The notes beneath the pieces are model-generated. The model was not told the DNA's origin and did not search any database. It saw nothing but the letters and a program-made list of their open reading frames with translations. Below, piece after piece: positions 16,783 through 23,441 of a stretch of DNA of 35,427 bases. The stretch's first letter is position 1. Each line of letters begins with the position of its first letter. The position numbers were made by a program, and so were the translations under genes. Source of the DNA: Halobacteriales archaeon (GTDB taxonomy: Archaea; Halobacteriota; Halobacteria; Halobacteriales; SKNY01); the NCBI GenBank assembly GCA_007118975.1, contig SKQO01000114.1, positions 1-35,427 on the forward strand, written 5' to 3'.

Positions 16783-17099
16783 TCAAGCGCCGAGCTTTCC
16801 CGTGGGTTCGTCGGACACTCCCACGATACCATCGGTCTCATACCCTCGAACGGTGTCGTGAATCACGGTCGGGGCGTCCACGCCCCCCGATGCCTGCCGT
16901 CGTCGTCCGAAAATCGAAGATTTTTGTGATCACGCAGGGCTCCGTATTCGTACTCGTCCTCCATCCCGTCGAGTGCTTTGGCGACGGCGTGCTGGGTCGT
17001 ATTCTTCACGAGGGTGGCGTCGTACAGCAGGCTCTCGTTGTCAGGCTGGATATCGAGTTGGAAGTCCAGCGTCCTCACGAGAGGCTCGTCGGCTGCCAT
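16783..17099 (-). pseudogene. Decayed TnpB (IS200/IS605 group, IS1341 type) with internal deletions
   Basis: Three pieces of a haloarchaeal TnpB occur in order but shortened. From ATG 17099 the N terminus has LVRTLDFQLDIQPDNESLLY, then jumps directly to LVKNTTQHAVAKALDGM (normally tens of residues later). In another frame, at 16783-16900, is the characteristic C terminus RQASGGVDAPTVIHDTVRGY, ending at TGA 16783. The RuvC core and zinc finger are missing, so the RNA-guided nuclease is dead. A perfect 7-bp inverted repeat at 16871-16886 lies in the 3' part, where these elements carry guide-RNA and right-end structure. The region 17139-17367 upstream has no gene I can support and may be old element sequence. 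The assignment rests on remembered family sequence. Confidence 0.72.
16871..16886. repeat. Perfect hairpin GGGGCGT-CC-ACGCCCC inside the TnpB remnant
   Basis: Seven paired bases with a two-base loop, within the 3' coding end of the decayed tnpB. It may be part of the former right-end or guide-RNA fold, or chance in GC-rich DNA. Confidence 0.4.
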
Positions 17100-17367
17100 T
17101 CGCTCGAGTGAGTGGACCGGTTCGCTCTCCTTGCACATCCGCCAACCATGGTGAAAGTGGAAGCTCGCCCGCGCGTACGGCCTTCACCCTCGGCCCCGAG
17201 CTCCGAGGCACTCGGGTTGCACTATCTGTAGACGGTAGCACCTCGACCCGTGTGTCGGGTCTGGTCCAGTGATGGGCTACGACGCTGCCTTCCCGATGTC
17301 GACGCTCCAAGCGACGCGGTTTGTGACAACAGAAACAATTCGGCGCAATTGGTGGATGCCGCGGAGG

Positions 17368-17616
17368 CTACGAGGTAATATCGTAGCGCCGGTCCAGGAC
17401 CATGAACAGCTTCGCAGCAAAGATGATTGCGTAGCCAACGACGGCCATGAACGCAAACATGAATGCATACACCATCATGAATCCGGTTCCGATACGCGGT
17501 TCGGTGAAGAGTTCCCAGGCGAACCCGGCCGCGAGGAACAGGAACGCGATCAAGAAAATTCCCGCTAACAGGGGGTGATCGAACCGTCCAACGAACCTTA
17601 CGCCAGCACGGATCAT
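17368..17616 (-). CDS. Small membrane protein with two or three helices
   Basis: An 82-residue frame with strong hydrophobic segments: PLLAGIFLIAFLFLAAGFAW and MMVYAFMFAFMAVVGYAIIF, then a short KLFMVLDRRYD tail. Aromatic and Phe/Met-rich helices with charged ends are unlike a chance frame. The ATG at 17616 has an AT-rich GATATTCCTT just upstream. No family recognised. It lies between the TnpB remnant and sulfatase 2, divergent from the latter. It might belong to older chromosome sequence or to the same inserted block. Confidence 0.7.
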   Translation of the reverse strand: MIRAGVRFVGRFDHPLLAGIFLIAFLFLAAGFAWELFTEPRIGTGFMMVYAFMFAFMAVVGYAIIFAAKLFMVLDRRYDITS

Positions 17617-17741
17617 GGTAAAGGAATATCGTGAGACTCACTTAACCTTTCCGAGCCGCACACTCCGTGGGCTCACATAAAGTGTCGTGACACCGACAGC
17701 CGACCAGACTGGCGCCAAACCGGCCCGGACCGCCAATACCC

Positions 17742-17751
17742 AAAGATACTT
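17742..17751 (+). promoter_or_regulatory. TATA-like box of sulfatase 2
   Basis: AAAGATACTT lies 25-34 bases before the ATG at 17776. It closely resembles the box of the aminotransferase gene. Confidence 0.5.
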
Positions 17752-17775
17752 GCGCTGACTGCCGATGAACACGGC

Positions 17776-19161
17776 ATGACAGATTCGCCGTCGAACACCA
17801 TTATCGTGATGTCGGACGAGCACCGGCCGGATGCCCTCGGTTGTGCGGGCCACCAACACGTCGAGACGCCCAACCTTGACGCACTCGCTTCGTCTGGCGT
17901 CCGGTTTGCGAACGCGTATTGCCCGAGTCCACTGTGTGCGCCAGGTCGTGCGAGCTTTGTCACCGGCCGCTACGTACACGAGATCGGCGCATGGGACAAC
18001 GCCGCCTCCTATGATGGATCAGATCCAACCTGGGGCGACCATTTCGATCGCGAAGGGATCCACACCGCTAGCGTCGGAAAACTGGATTTTCAACCGGGTG
18101 TCGAAGGGTTCGCCGAACAACTCGAGCCGGGCTATCGAAGCTCGCCGGACGTCAATGGACTGGAGCGTGAACCACCAAACGTACGCGAGAACGCCCGTGA
18201 GCGAATCGTCGGGAAGCCATCGAACGGGCCATCGGCGGGAGAGGCGGCCGATATCCGGCGAACCGACCGCGCGATCGAGTGGCTGGAGGACCGGGGGGAC
18301 GAGGACGGGTGGATACTATATCTCAACCTCACGAATCCACATTTTCCGCTCGTTTCTCAGTACTACGATCGATACGCCGATGTCGACGTGCTACCGATCG
18401 ATTACCCGGCTGGGGACGACCACCCGATCGTGGAGGAGCTTCGCGAACATTTCGACGGTCGGGACATAGACGAAGAGACGCTCATGGACACCCAGCGGGC
18501 CTATTTCGGCCTGTGTACGAGCGTTGACGAGCAGGTCGGTCGGATCGTCGAGACGCTAGATCGGCTCGGACTGCGGGACGACACGCTACTTGCCTACACG
18601 TCGGATCACGGTGAACCGCTCGGGGACCACGAGACGTGGTGGAAATGCAATATGTACGACCCGTCGGTCGGCATTCCACTGATCCTGGACGCCCCGGGAG
18701 TCGAAGGTGATCGGGTGGATGCACCTGTGTCACTGCTCGATCTGGTTCCGACCATAGCGGATGCGCTCGGCGTCGAGCATGCCGATGACTGGCGCGGTGT
18801 CTCTCAGTGGAGCGTGATGACCGGTGATCGGGCGCCGGACGAACACCGAGCAGTTTTCTCGGAGTATCACGCCCACGGGACCAGTCGGGGGATGTTCATG
18901 CTCCGCGACGGCCAGTACAAGTACGTCTACTATCCCGATCATCCCGACCAGTTATTCGACATGGAATCCGATCCAGACGAGTTGACGAATCTCGCGGATG
19001 AGGACGCGTACCGACCCGTGGTCGACCGCCTCCGGCAACGACTTCGCGAACGCGTGTCGCCGGATCCCGACACGGTTGATCGACGTGCCCGGAAGGACCA
19101 GCGCCGCCGTCGAGAATTGCCCGTCGATGAGTGGTGGGGTGTCGCTGACGTCGAAACGTAA
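17776..19161 (+). CDS. Type I sulfatase (2), choline-sulfatase-like
   Basis: A 461-residue cytoplasmic sulfatase. Formylglycine Cys54 lies in SPLCAPGRASFVTGR (C-x-P-x-R). The first metal motif reads VMSDEHRPDALG and the second TSDHGEPLGDHETWWK, followed by MYDPSVGIPLIL. The SDEH form and the DHGEPLGDH...WWK block resemble choline-sulfatase-type members of COG3119, though organic-sulfate choice cannot be read off. It needs a formylglycine-generating activity encoded elsewhere. It is the only full enzyme gene between two transposon scars (TnpB remnant at 16.8-17.1 kb, IS6-like remnant at 19.25-19.75 kb), which suggests arrival or reshuffling with mobile DNA. Transcribed alone from its own promoter. 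Confidence 0.93.
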   Translation: MTDSPSNTIIVMSDEHRPDALGCAGHQHVETPNLDALASSGVRFANAYCPSPLCAPGRASFVTGRYVHEIGAWDNAASYDGSDPTWGDHFDREGIHTASVGKLDFQPGVEGFAEQLEPGYRSSPDVNGLEREPPNVRENARERIVGKPSNGPSAGEAADIRRTDRAIEWLEDRGDEDGWILYLNLTNPHFPLVSQYYDRYADVDVLPIDYPAGDDHPIVEELREHFDGRDIDEETLMDTQRAYFGLCTSVDEQVGRIVETLDRLGLRDDTLLAYTSDHGEPLGDHETWWKCNMYDPSVGIPLILDAPGVEGDRVDAPVSLLDLVPTIADALGVEHADDWRGVSQWSVMTGDRAPDEHRAVFSEYHAHGTSRGMFMLRDGQYKYVYYPDHPDQLFDMESDPDELTNLADEDAYRPVVDRLRQRLRERVSPDPDTVDRRARKDQRRRRELPVDEWWGVADVET

Positions 19162-19249
19162 TGATTGCCACCTATCCGACGGTCGCGTGTAGTTACGGCT
19201 GATGGATCGGCGGACGGGGGTTGGTTGTCCAACCGCCAGAACCATCCCC

Positions 19250-19745
19250 CTCGGCCAGTATAGCGAGTGGATCGACGTGGGGTTTGTGGAGCAAAAACGG
19301 TCGCCCAAACCCGAAATGAAGCAGTCTATGTGCCCGATCCTATCAGGAATAAAGGTATCAAATACGAATGATATTATTGTAAAAATTGGTTGCGATTGGA
19401 CGAAACAACCCGTCCACGATCGGGTACTGAACGCCATCTACAAGATGCCAGGTAACGCATAGGATTCACGAAGTGATTCGCGATGAGACGATCGTGAAGA
19501 CCGAGGGTGATCGAGACTGACTTTCACAGCGGTCGATTCGAGAACCAACTATATCGCGTTCTCACAGCTCTATACCGCCGGAACGATCCTCGTCATCGAG
19601 TGGGTTCTCAACGACCTCTGGACGAAATACGACGACGAGCTCGGAACCTTTCTCGTCGATCAGAGTCAGGGCTTGCTCAATGCGCTCGCACAACAGAACC
19701 TCGATTAACGCCACGAGAACGACAGAAAATATCATCTCGTTAAAC
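19250..19745 (+). pseudogene. Decayed IS6-like (ISH) DDE transposase
   Basis: Successive frames carry pieces of one haloarchaeal IS6-type transposase. The frame open at 19202-19462 contains WIDVGFVEQKRSPKPEMK and VSNTNDIIVKIG (the N-terminal helix-turn-helix region). Next, at 19467-19520, HEVIRDETIVKTEGDRD carries the first catalytic Asp (DET). Then at 19517-19708 the pieces LTFTAVDSRTNYIAFSQLYT and GTFLVDQSQGLLNALAQQNL carry the second Asp, ending at a stop at 19706; beyond it RHEND and EQIKRR continue in frame. At least two frameshifts and a stop inactivate it. The stretch is more AT-rich than its neighbours (notably 19340-19400 and 19720-19800). Terminal inverted repeats were not found by eye. 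Confidence 0.72.
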
Positions 19746-19907
19746 ATAAAGGAGAACAAATAAAAAGACGAAATTATTGTTCGATAATACGTCCTGTCAT
19801 GCCAATCCATTCATAGACGAAACGTGGCTGCACGTACAGGTTGCAGGCCTGAATGCCACTCACTACATGCGACCACCTTGCGAAGCACCGTTTTCCCCGA
19901 GCCGGAA

Positions 19908-19916
19908 CCTATTTCC
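19908..19916 (+). promoter_or_regulatory. TATA-like box of dehydrogenase 1
   Basis: CCTATTTCC lies 24-32 bases before the ATG at 19940. It supports that start over an ATG 87 bases earlier. Confidence 0.45.
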
Positions 19917-19939
19917 GCCGATTCGCGTTGCCTTCAGGC

Positions 19940-20953
19940 ATGTCTTCAAACGAGACGGTGGTGTTCCCAGGCCCCCGAGAAGTCACGCTGGAAACGTCTG
20001 AGCGTCCAGAGCCGGCCGCTGATGAGGTGCTCGTGCGGACGACAAAGTCGCTCATCAGCACGGGCACCGAACTGACCATCCTTTCGGGGAAGTACCCCGA
20101 GGACAGCCACTGGTCGTCGTACGCGCAATACCCCTTTCGGGCGGGATACAGCGCCATCGGTGAAGTGACGGCAGCGGGCACGGATGTGGATGAAGATATC
20201 GTCGGCACGACGGCCGCGCTCGGTCGACCGCACGCGAGATATCATACCACTTCGCCGGATCGATGTGTGCCTGTTCCGGAGATTCCCGACGAGGAGGCGT
20301 CCTTCTTCAACCTCGCGGGGATCGCGATGAACGGGGTACGCCGGGGTCGGCTCGACTGGGGTGAGACGGCCGTGGTGTACGGGTGTGGGCTCGTCGGGCA
20401 GCTCGCAGCCCGGTTTTGCCACGTGGCCGGTGCCCGGCCCGTCGTTGCCGTCGACATCGCGGAAGATCGACTAGCGTATCTCCCTGCCGATGACGGTATT
20501 CACGCCCTAAATCCGGAAACCGACGATCCTGTCGAAACGGTTCGCTCGCTTGCACACGATCGGCTGGCCGACGTGGTACTCGAAGTAACTGGCAACCCTG
20601 CCGTCATCCCTGACGAATTCGACGTGTTACAGGAACCGCTGGGCAGACTCGTCATCCTCTCTAGTCCACGCGATGAAACGAGTCTCGACTTGCACGACTA
20701 CTGCAATTCGCCGAGCTACGAGATCATCGGGGCACACAACTCCTCCCATCCCCGGGAGTCGACCCCGCACGCGCCGTGGAGTCGACCCCGTCATTACGAG
20801 CTGTTTTTCGATCTGATCGATGGCGGCAATGTCGACGTCGAGTCGCTGATCACCCACCGGATCGACGCGGCGGAGGCGCCGGAGATGTACCAACGCCTGT
20901 TGGAGGACCGGTCACAAGCGCTGGGGGTGGTACTTGACTGGACGGGCGAGTGA
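19940..20953 (+). CDS. Medium-chain dehydrogenase lacking the catalytic-zinc Cys (1)
   Basis: A 337-residue MDR-superfamily oxidoreductase. The nucleotide-binding motif is VVYGCGLVGQLAARF (G148-x-G150-x-x-G153), and a GroES-like N-terminal domain precedes it. Where zinc alcohol dehydrogenases have G-I-C-G-T/S-D, this protein reads SLISTGTELT, so the catalytic zinc ligand Cys is missing, and no structural-zinc Cys quartet is seen. Such proteins resemble the COG1063 branch that acts on sugars or cyclitols and may use another mechanism. It is cytoplasmic. The next genes on the same strand encode a small membrane protein, a PHP-like hydrolase and a TIM-barrel isomerase. A role in oxidising a sugar product is inference. 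Dehydrogenase 2 near the right end has the same trait. Confidence 0.87.
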   Translation: MSSNETVVFPGPREVTLETSERPEPAADEVLVRTTKSLISTGTELTILSGKYPEDSHWSSYAQYPFRAGYSAIGEVTAAGTDVDEDIVGTTAALGRPHARYHTTSPDRCVPVPEIPDEEASFFNLAGIAMNGVRRGRLDWGETAVVYGCGLVGQLAARFCHVAGARPVVAVDIAEDRLAYLPADDGIHALNPETDDPVETVRSLAHDRLADVVLEVTGNPAVIPDEFDVLQEPLGRLVILSSPRDETSLDLHDYCNSPSYEIIGAHNSSHPRESTPHAPWSRPRHYELFFDLIDGGNVDVESLITHRIDAAEAPEMYQRLLEDRSQALGVVLDWTGE

Positions 20954-20983
20954 ACGGAAACGGCGCGCTCGGGCTAACGGTGG

Positions 20984-20991
20984 CTTTAATG
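20984..20991 (+). promoter_or_regulatory. TATA-like box of the small membrane protein at 21015
   Basis: CTTTAATG lies 24-31 bases before the GTG at 21015, supporting this GTG as a leaderless start. Confidence 0.45.
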
Positions 20992-21014
20992 TCAGGTAAC
21001 GCGGCGATTCCTAT

Positions 21015-21296
21015 GTGGCGGGTGAGTTGCCACCGTTTCGACAGCGGCTCTTGGAGAAAATCTGTCAGTTCGAGTACGTCCTGTTTATCGTGTTGAGTTT
21101 TCAGATCGTGCTTCTCCTGTTAACGTTACTCTCCCTGTTTTTCGCCCAGGACCTCGATCCGGATACCCAGATGATCATCAACCTCAACGCGATCCTGTTG
21201 GGCAGTCTGTTGATCGCGACGGTCATTCTGATCCGTGTGTGCAGTCGCTTCGAGAAGGGCGAGAAGATCCTCCTGCCGAGCCGTCGCGAGGAATAG
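21015..21296 (+). CDS. Small two-helix membrane protein
   Basis: A 93-residue frame with helices YVLFIVLSFQIVLLLLTLLS and LNAILLGSLLIATVILIRV, and a charged end CSRFEKGEKILLPSRREE. The GTG start is chosen because of the TATA spacing; an ATG two bases earlier is in another frame. No family recognised. It sits between dehydrogenase 1 and the PHP-like hydrolase on the same strand. Confidence 0.65.
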   Translation: MAGELPPFRQRLLEKICQFEYVLFIVLSFQIVLLLLTLLSLFFAQDLDPDTQMIINLNAILLGSLLIATVILIRVCSRFEKGEKILLPSRREE

Positions 21297-21366
21297 CTTG
21301 CTCACGACGCGATTGTAGGACCGGGTGGCATGTGTCGGCTTTGAGCGCGGGGAGTCCAACACAACC

Positions 21367-21375
21367 GATTTTACC
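21367..21375 (+). promoter_or_regulatory. TATA-like box of the PHP-like gene
   Basis: GATTTTACC lies 22-30 bases before the ATG at 21397 and excludes the longer start 72 bases upstream. Confidence 0.5.
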
Positions 21376-21396
21376 GTTGTGAACCCGACTGGAGTC

Positions 21397-22374
21397 ATGC
21401 AGGACCCGTACGATGAGATCGAGTGGTCGTCGGTCCACCGCCTCCACTCGATCAACCACGAGCATACGTTCGGCGCCAATCGGGACGGGTGGGCGTGGGG
21501 AAACGAAAACGAACCGGGACCCCGTCGCCGGTTCCAGACGTTGTACGACCGCGGCATTCGGCATTTCGCTCTGAGCAATTACTATCCATCGAAACCGACC
21601 TATCCACTCCGGGCCTTTTTCTCCGACGTACCAGCCGACGCGATCGGCTGTCCCAACGCCGAACATGCGACGCCCACCGGTCACTTCTGTTCAGTTGGGA
21701 GCACGTTCGCGACCCACCCGGAGACCTATGACGGATCGTGGGGGGAGCTGTTTGACGACATCCTGGGTGCGCTGCAGTTTCCCAACGGCGGTGGCGTTGT
21801 GATCAACCACCCCAGGCGCAGCGACATCGGTTTCGAGACCAGTCGTGAGTTGCTGGCGTACGACCCACGCGTGCTCGGCATCGAGGTCTGGAATCATCGG
21901 GGCGTGGTCCTGCCGAAGTATCGTGCCCGCGGCAACGCGACGGCTCTCTGGGATGAGTTGCTCTCTGCGGGCATACACACCTTCGGATTTTTCAACCCGG
22001 ACTATCACCGGGCATGGGACTGTCCACGAGCGGGATCACTCGCGCGTGGACGTAACATCCTCCTGGTGGATGAGACTACCGAGGAAGCGGCTGGGCGGGC
22101 TTATCGCGAAGGAAGGTTTTACGGGGCGCTCGATGGATCCGGTCTTGCCTTCGAACGAATCGAAACGACAGGTCGGACCGTAACTATCGAAACGAATCAG
22201 CCGGCCGCCATTCAGTTCATCTCCCGCGGCGAGACCCTCCGGACGACCTGGTCGACGGCGACGGCGTATACAATCGAAGATGTCTATCCATACGTTCGGA
22301 TCGAGGCACACGACGACACCGGGGAACGGATCTTTTCTCAGCCGATTGTCACCGAGACAAGCAGCGCGTGTTGA
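21397..22374 (+). CDS. PHP-domain-like metallohydrolase
   Basis: A 325-residue protein that reads as a PHP-type (polymerase and histidinol phosphatase) TIM-like barrel. H-x-H is at His21/His23 in SINHEHTF, His138 in GVVINHPRR, and Glu163/His167 in GIEVWNHR. These would hold metal ions for phosphoester or related hydrolysis. The C-terminal 80 residues look like a separate beta domain (TVTIETNQPAAIQFISRG). Some motifs of classical PHP proteins are loose, so a non-phosphatase role is possible. No signal peptide. Its neighbours, a dehydrogenase and a TIM-barrel isomerase, suggest work on a sugar or cyclitol phosphate. The family call is moderate. Confidence 0.7.
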   Translation: MQDPYDEIEWSSVHRLHSINHEHTFGANRDGWAWGNENEPGPRRRFQTLYDRGIRHFALSNYYPSKPTYPLRAFFSDVPADAIGCPNAEHATPTGHFCSVGSTFATHPETYDGSWGELFDDILGALQFPNGGGVVINHPRRSDIGFETSRELLAYDPRVLGIEVWNHRGVVLPKYRARGNATALWDELLSAGIHTFGFFNPDYHRAWDCPRAGSLARGRNILLVDETTEEAAGRAYREGRFYGALDGSGLAFERIETTGRTVTIETNQPAAIQFISRGETLRTTWSTATAYTIEDVYPYVRIEAHDDTGERIFSQPIVTETSSAC

Positions 22375-22425
22375 AGCACTCGTCCGACAACGCCAGGGAA
22401 GCGTCAGGATGGGCCGCGGTTCGAG

Positions 22426-22435
22426 GCCTTTAGTA
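22426..22435 (+). promoter_or_regulatory. TATA-like box of the TIM-barrel isomerase gene
   Basis: GCCTTTAGTA lies 24-33 bases before the ATG at 22459. Confidence 0.45.
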
Positions 22436-22458
22436 CCCCGACCGTCTTGGTTTCCGCC

Positions 22459-23193
22459 ATGCGAGCGGGGATTCAGCTATACACGCTTCGAGACGTCGAC
22501 GAGTCGATCATCGAATCCATCGAGCGCGTTGCAGGAGCTGGCTATGAGGGGGTCGAATTGGCCGGATTCGGAGAGTTCAAACCCGCCGAGGTCGGGGAAG
22601 CGATCGACGAGGCAGGCTTGGAGGCGCTCGCGGCCCACGTCGGTGTGGATCAACTGGAGGATGCATACGACGAAACCGTGGCGCAGTTCCAGCCGGTCCA
22701 CTGCGCCGATCTGGTGATCCCCTCGTACGATCACGACGCGTTCGAAACCGGGGCAGCGGCGCGAGAGGCCGGTCGACATCTCGCCGGGCTGGCGGACCAG
22801 CTCGCAGAAGACGACATACAACTGCACTATCACAACCACACCTTCGAGTTCACGAAAACCAACGGGGATACGGCGTTCGACCAGTTCGCACACGTTGCGG
22901 ATGGCTTGGGACTCGAGATCGATACGGGGTTGGCAAACAACGCCGGTGTTGACCCCGTCGAGTTGATCGAGACATACGGCGATCGTGTCCGTATGATCCA
23001 TCTCACGGACAGCGAACGGGGCGTGTGGGAACACCGGCACATGGACATCGGTGAGGGGGACGTCGACGTGCCGGCCGTCTTCGACGCCGGCAAAGCGGCC
23101 GACGTAGAATGGATCGTGTTCGAGCACGGGCTCTCGGAGGATCCGGTTGCCTCCATGGAGGGGGCCATCGAGATCATGCAGGAGCACTTGTAG
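22459..23193 (+). CDS. Sugar phosphate isomerase/epimerase (xylose isomerase-like TIM barrel)
   Basis: A 244-residue COG1082-type enzyme. It begins MRAGIQLYTLRDV, the typical first strand. Metal-site residues fit the family: Glu33 in GVELAGF, the QLHYHNHTFEF block (His127, Glu130), Asp155 in LEIDTGLANN, His181 in MIHLTD and Glu222 in VFEHG. It isomerises, epimerises or dehydrates a sugar or cyclitol using a divalent metal. It is cytoplasmic. ATG at 22459 is preferred to the GTG four codons earlier because of both motif position and promoter spacing. It follows the PHP-like gene by 84 bases and may act in the same pathway. The 23194-23441 stretch after it holds nothing I can support. Confidence 0.9.
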   Translation: MRAGIQLYTLRDVDESIIESIERVAGAGYEGVELAGFGEFKPAEVGEAIDEAGLEALAAHVGVDQLEDAYDETVAQFQPVHCADLVIPSYDHDAFETGAAAREAGRHLAGLADQLAEDDIQLHYHNHTFEFTKTNGDTAFDQFAHVADGLGLEIDTGLANNAGVDPVELIETYGDRVRMIHLTDSERGVWEHRHMDIGEGDVDVPAVFDAGKAADVEWIVFEHGLSEDPVASMEGAIEIMQEHL

Positions 23194-23441
23194 GTCCTCA
23201 GCGCTTCGAGAGCGGGGGAGCGTTTTCTCGCAAGGCGACTGATAGGTTGAATCCCTCGACACCTGGCATGGCAGGCTGCCGATTGAAATTTCACAACTGA
23301 CATCCAGAACGTAGCCGGCAGAAACAGATATTGTATTTCCAGTTCCCAGACACCGGATTGCCGGAGTCGCACAAAGGGCTTGTTTCTCCAGAGTACTGCT
23401 CTAATAGGAGTGTGGACGAGATCGCTACGACCTTCGGGATA

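Noticed and set aside
19562-19810. 82-residue minus-strand frame with a hydrophobic segment
   Set aside because: It is the complement of the IS6-like transposase remnant, which explains the sequence better.
23194-23441. Short minus-strand frames after the isomerase gene
   Set aside because: They are rich in Cys, Ser and Arg, lack start context, and continue into antisense of neighbouring genes.
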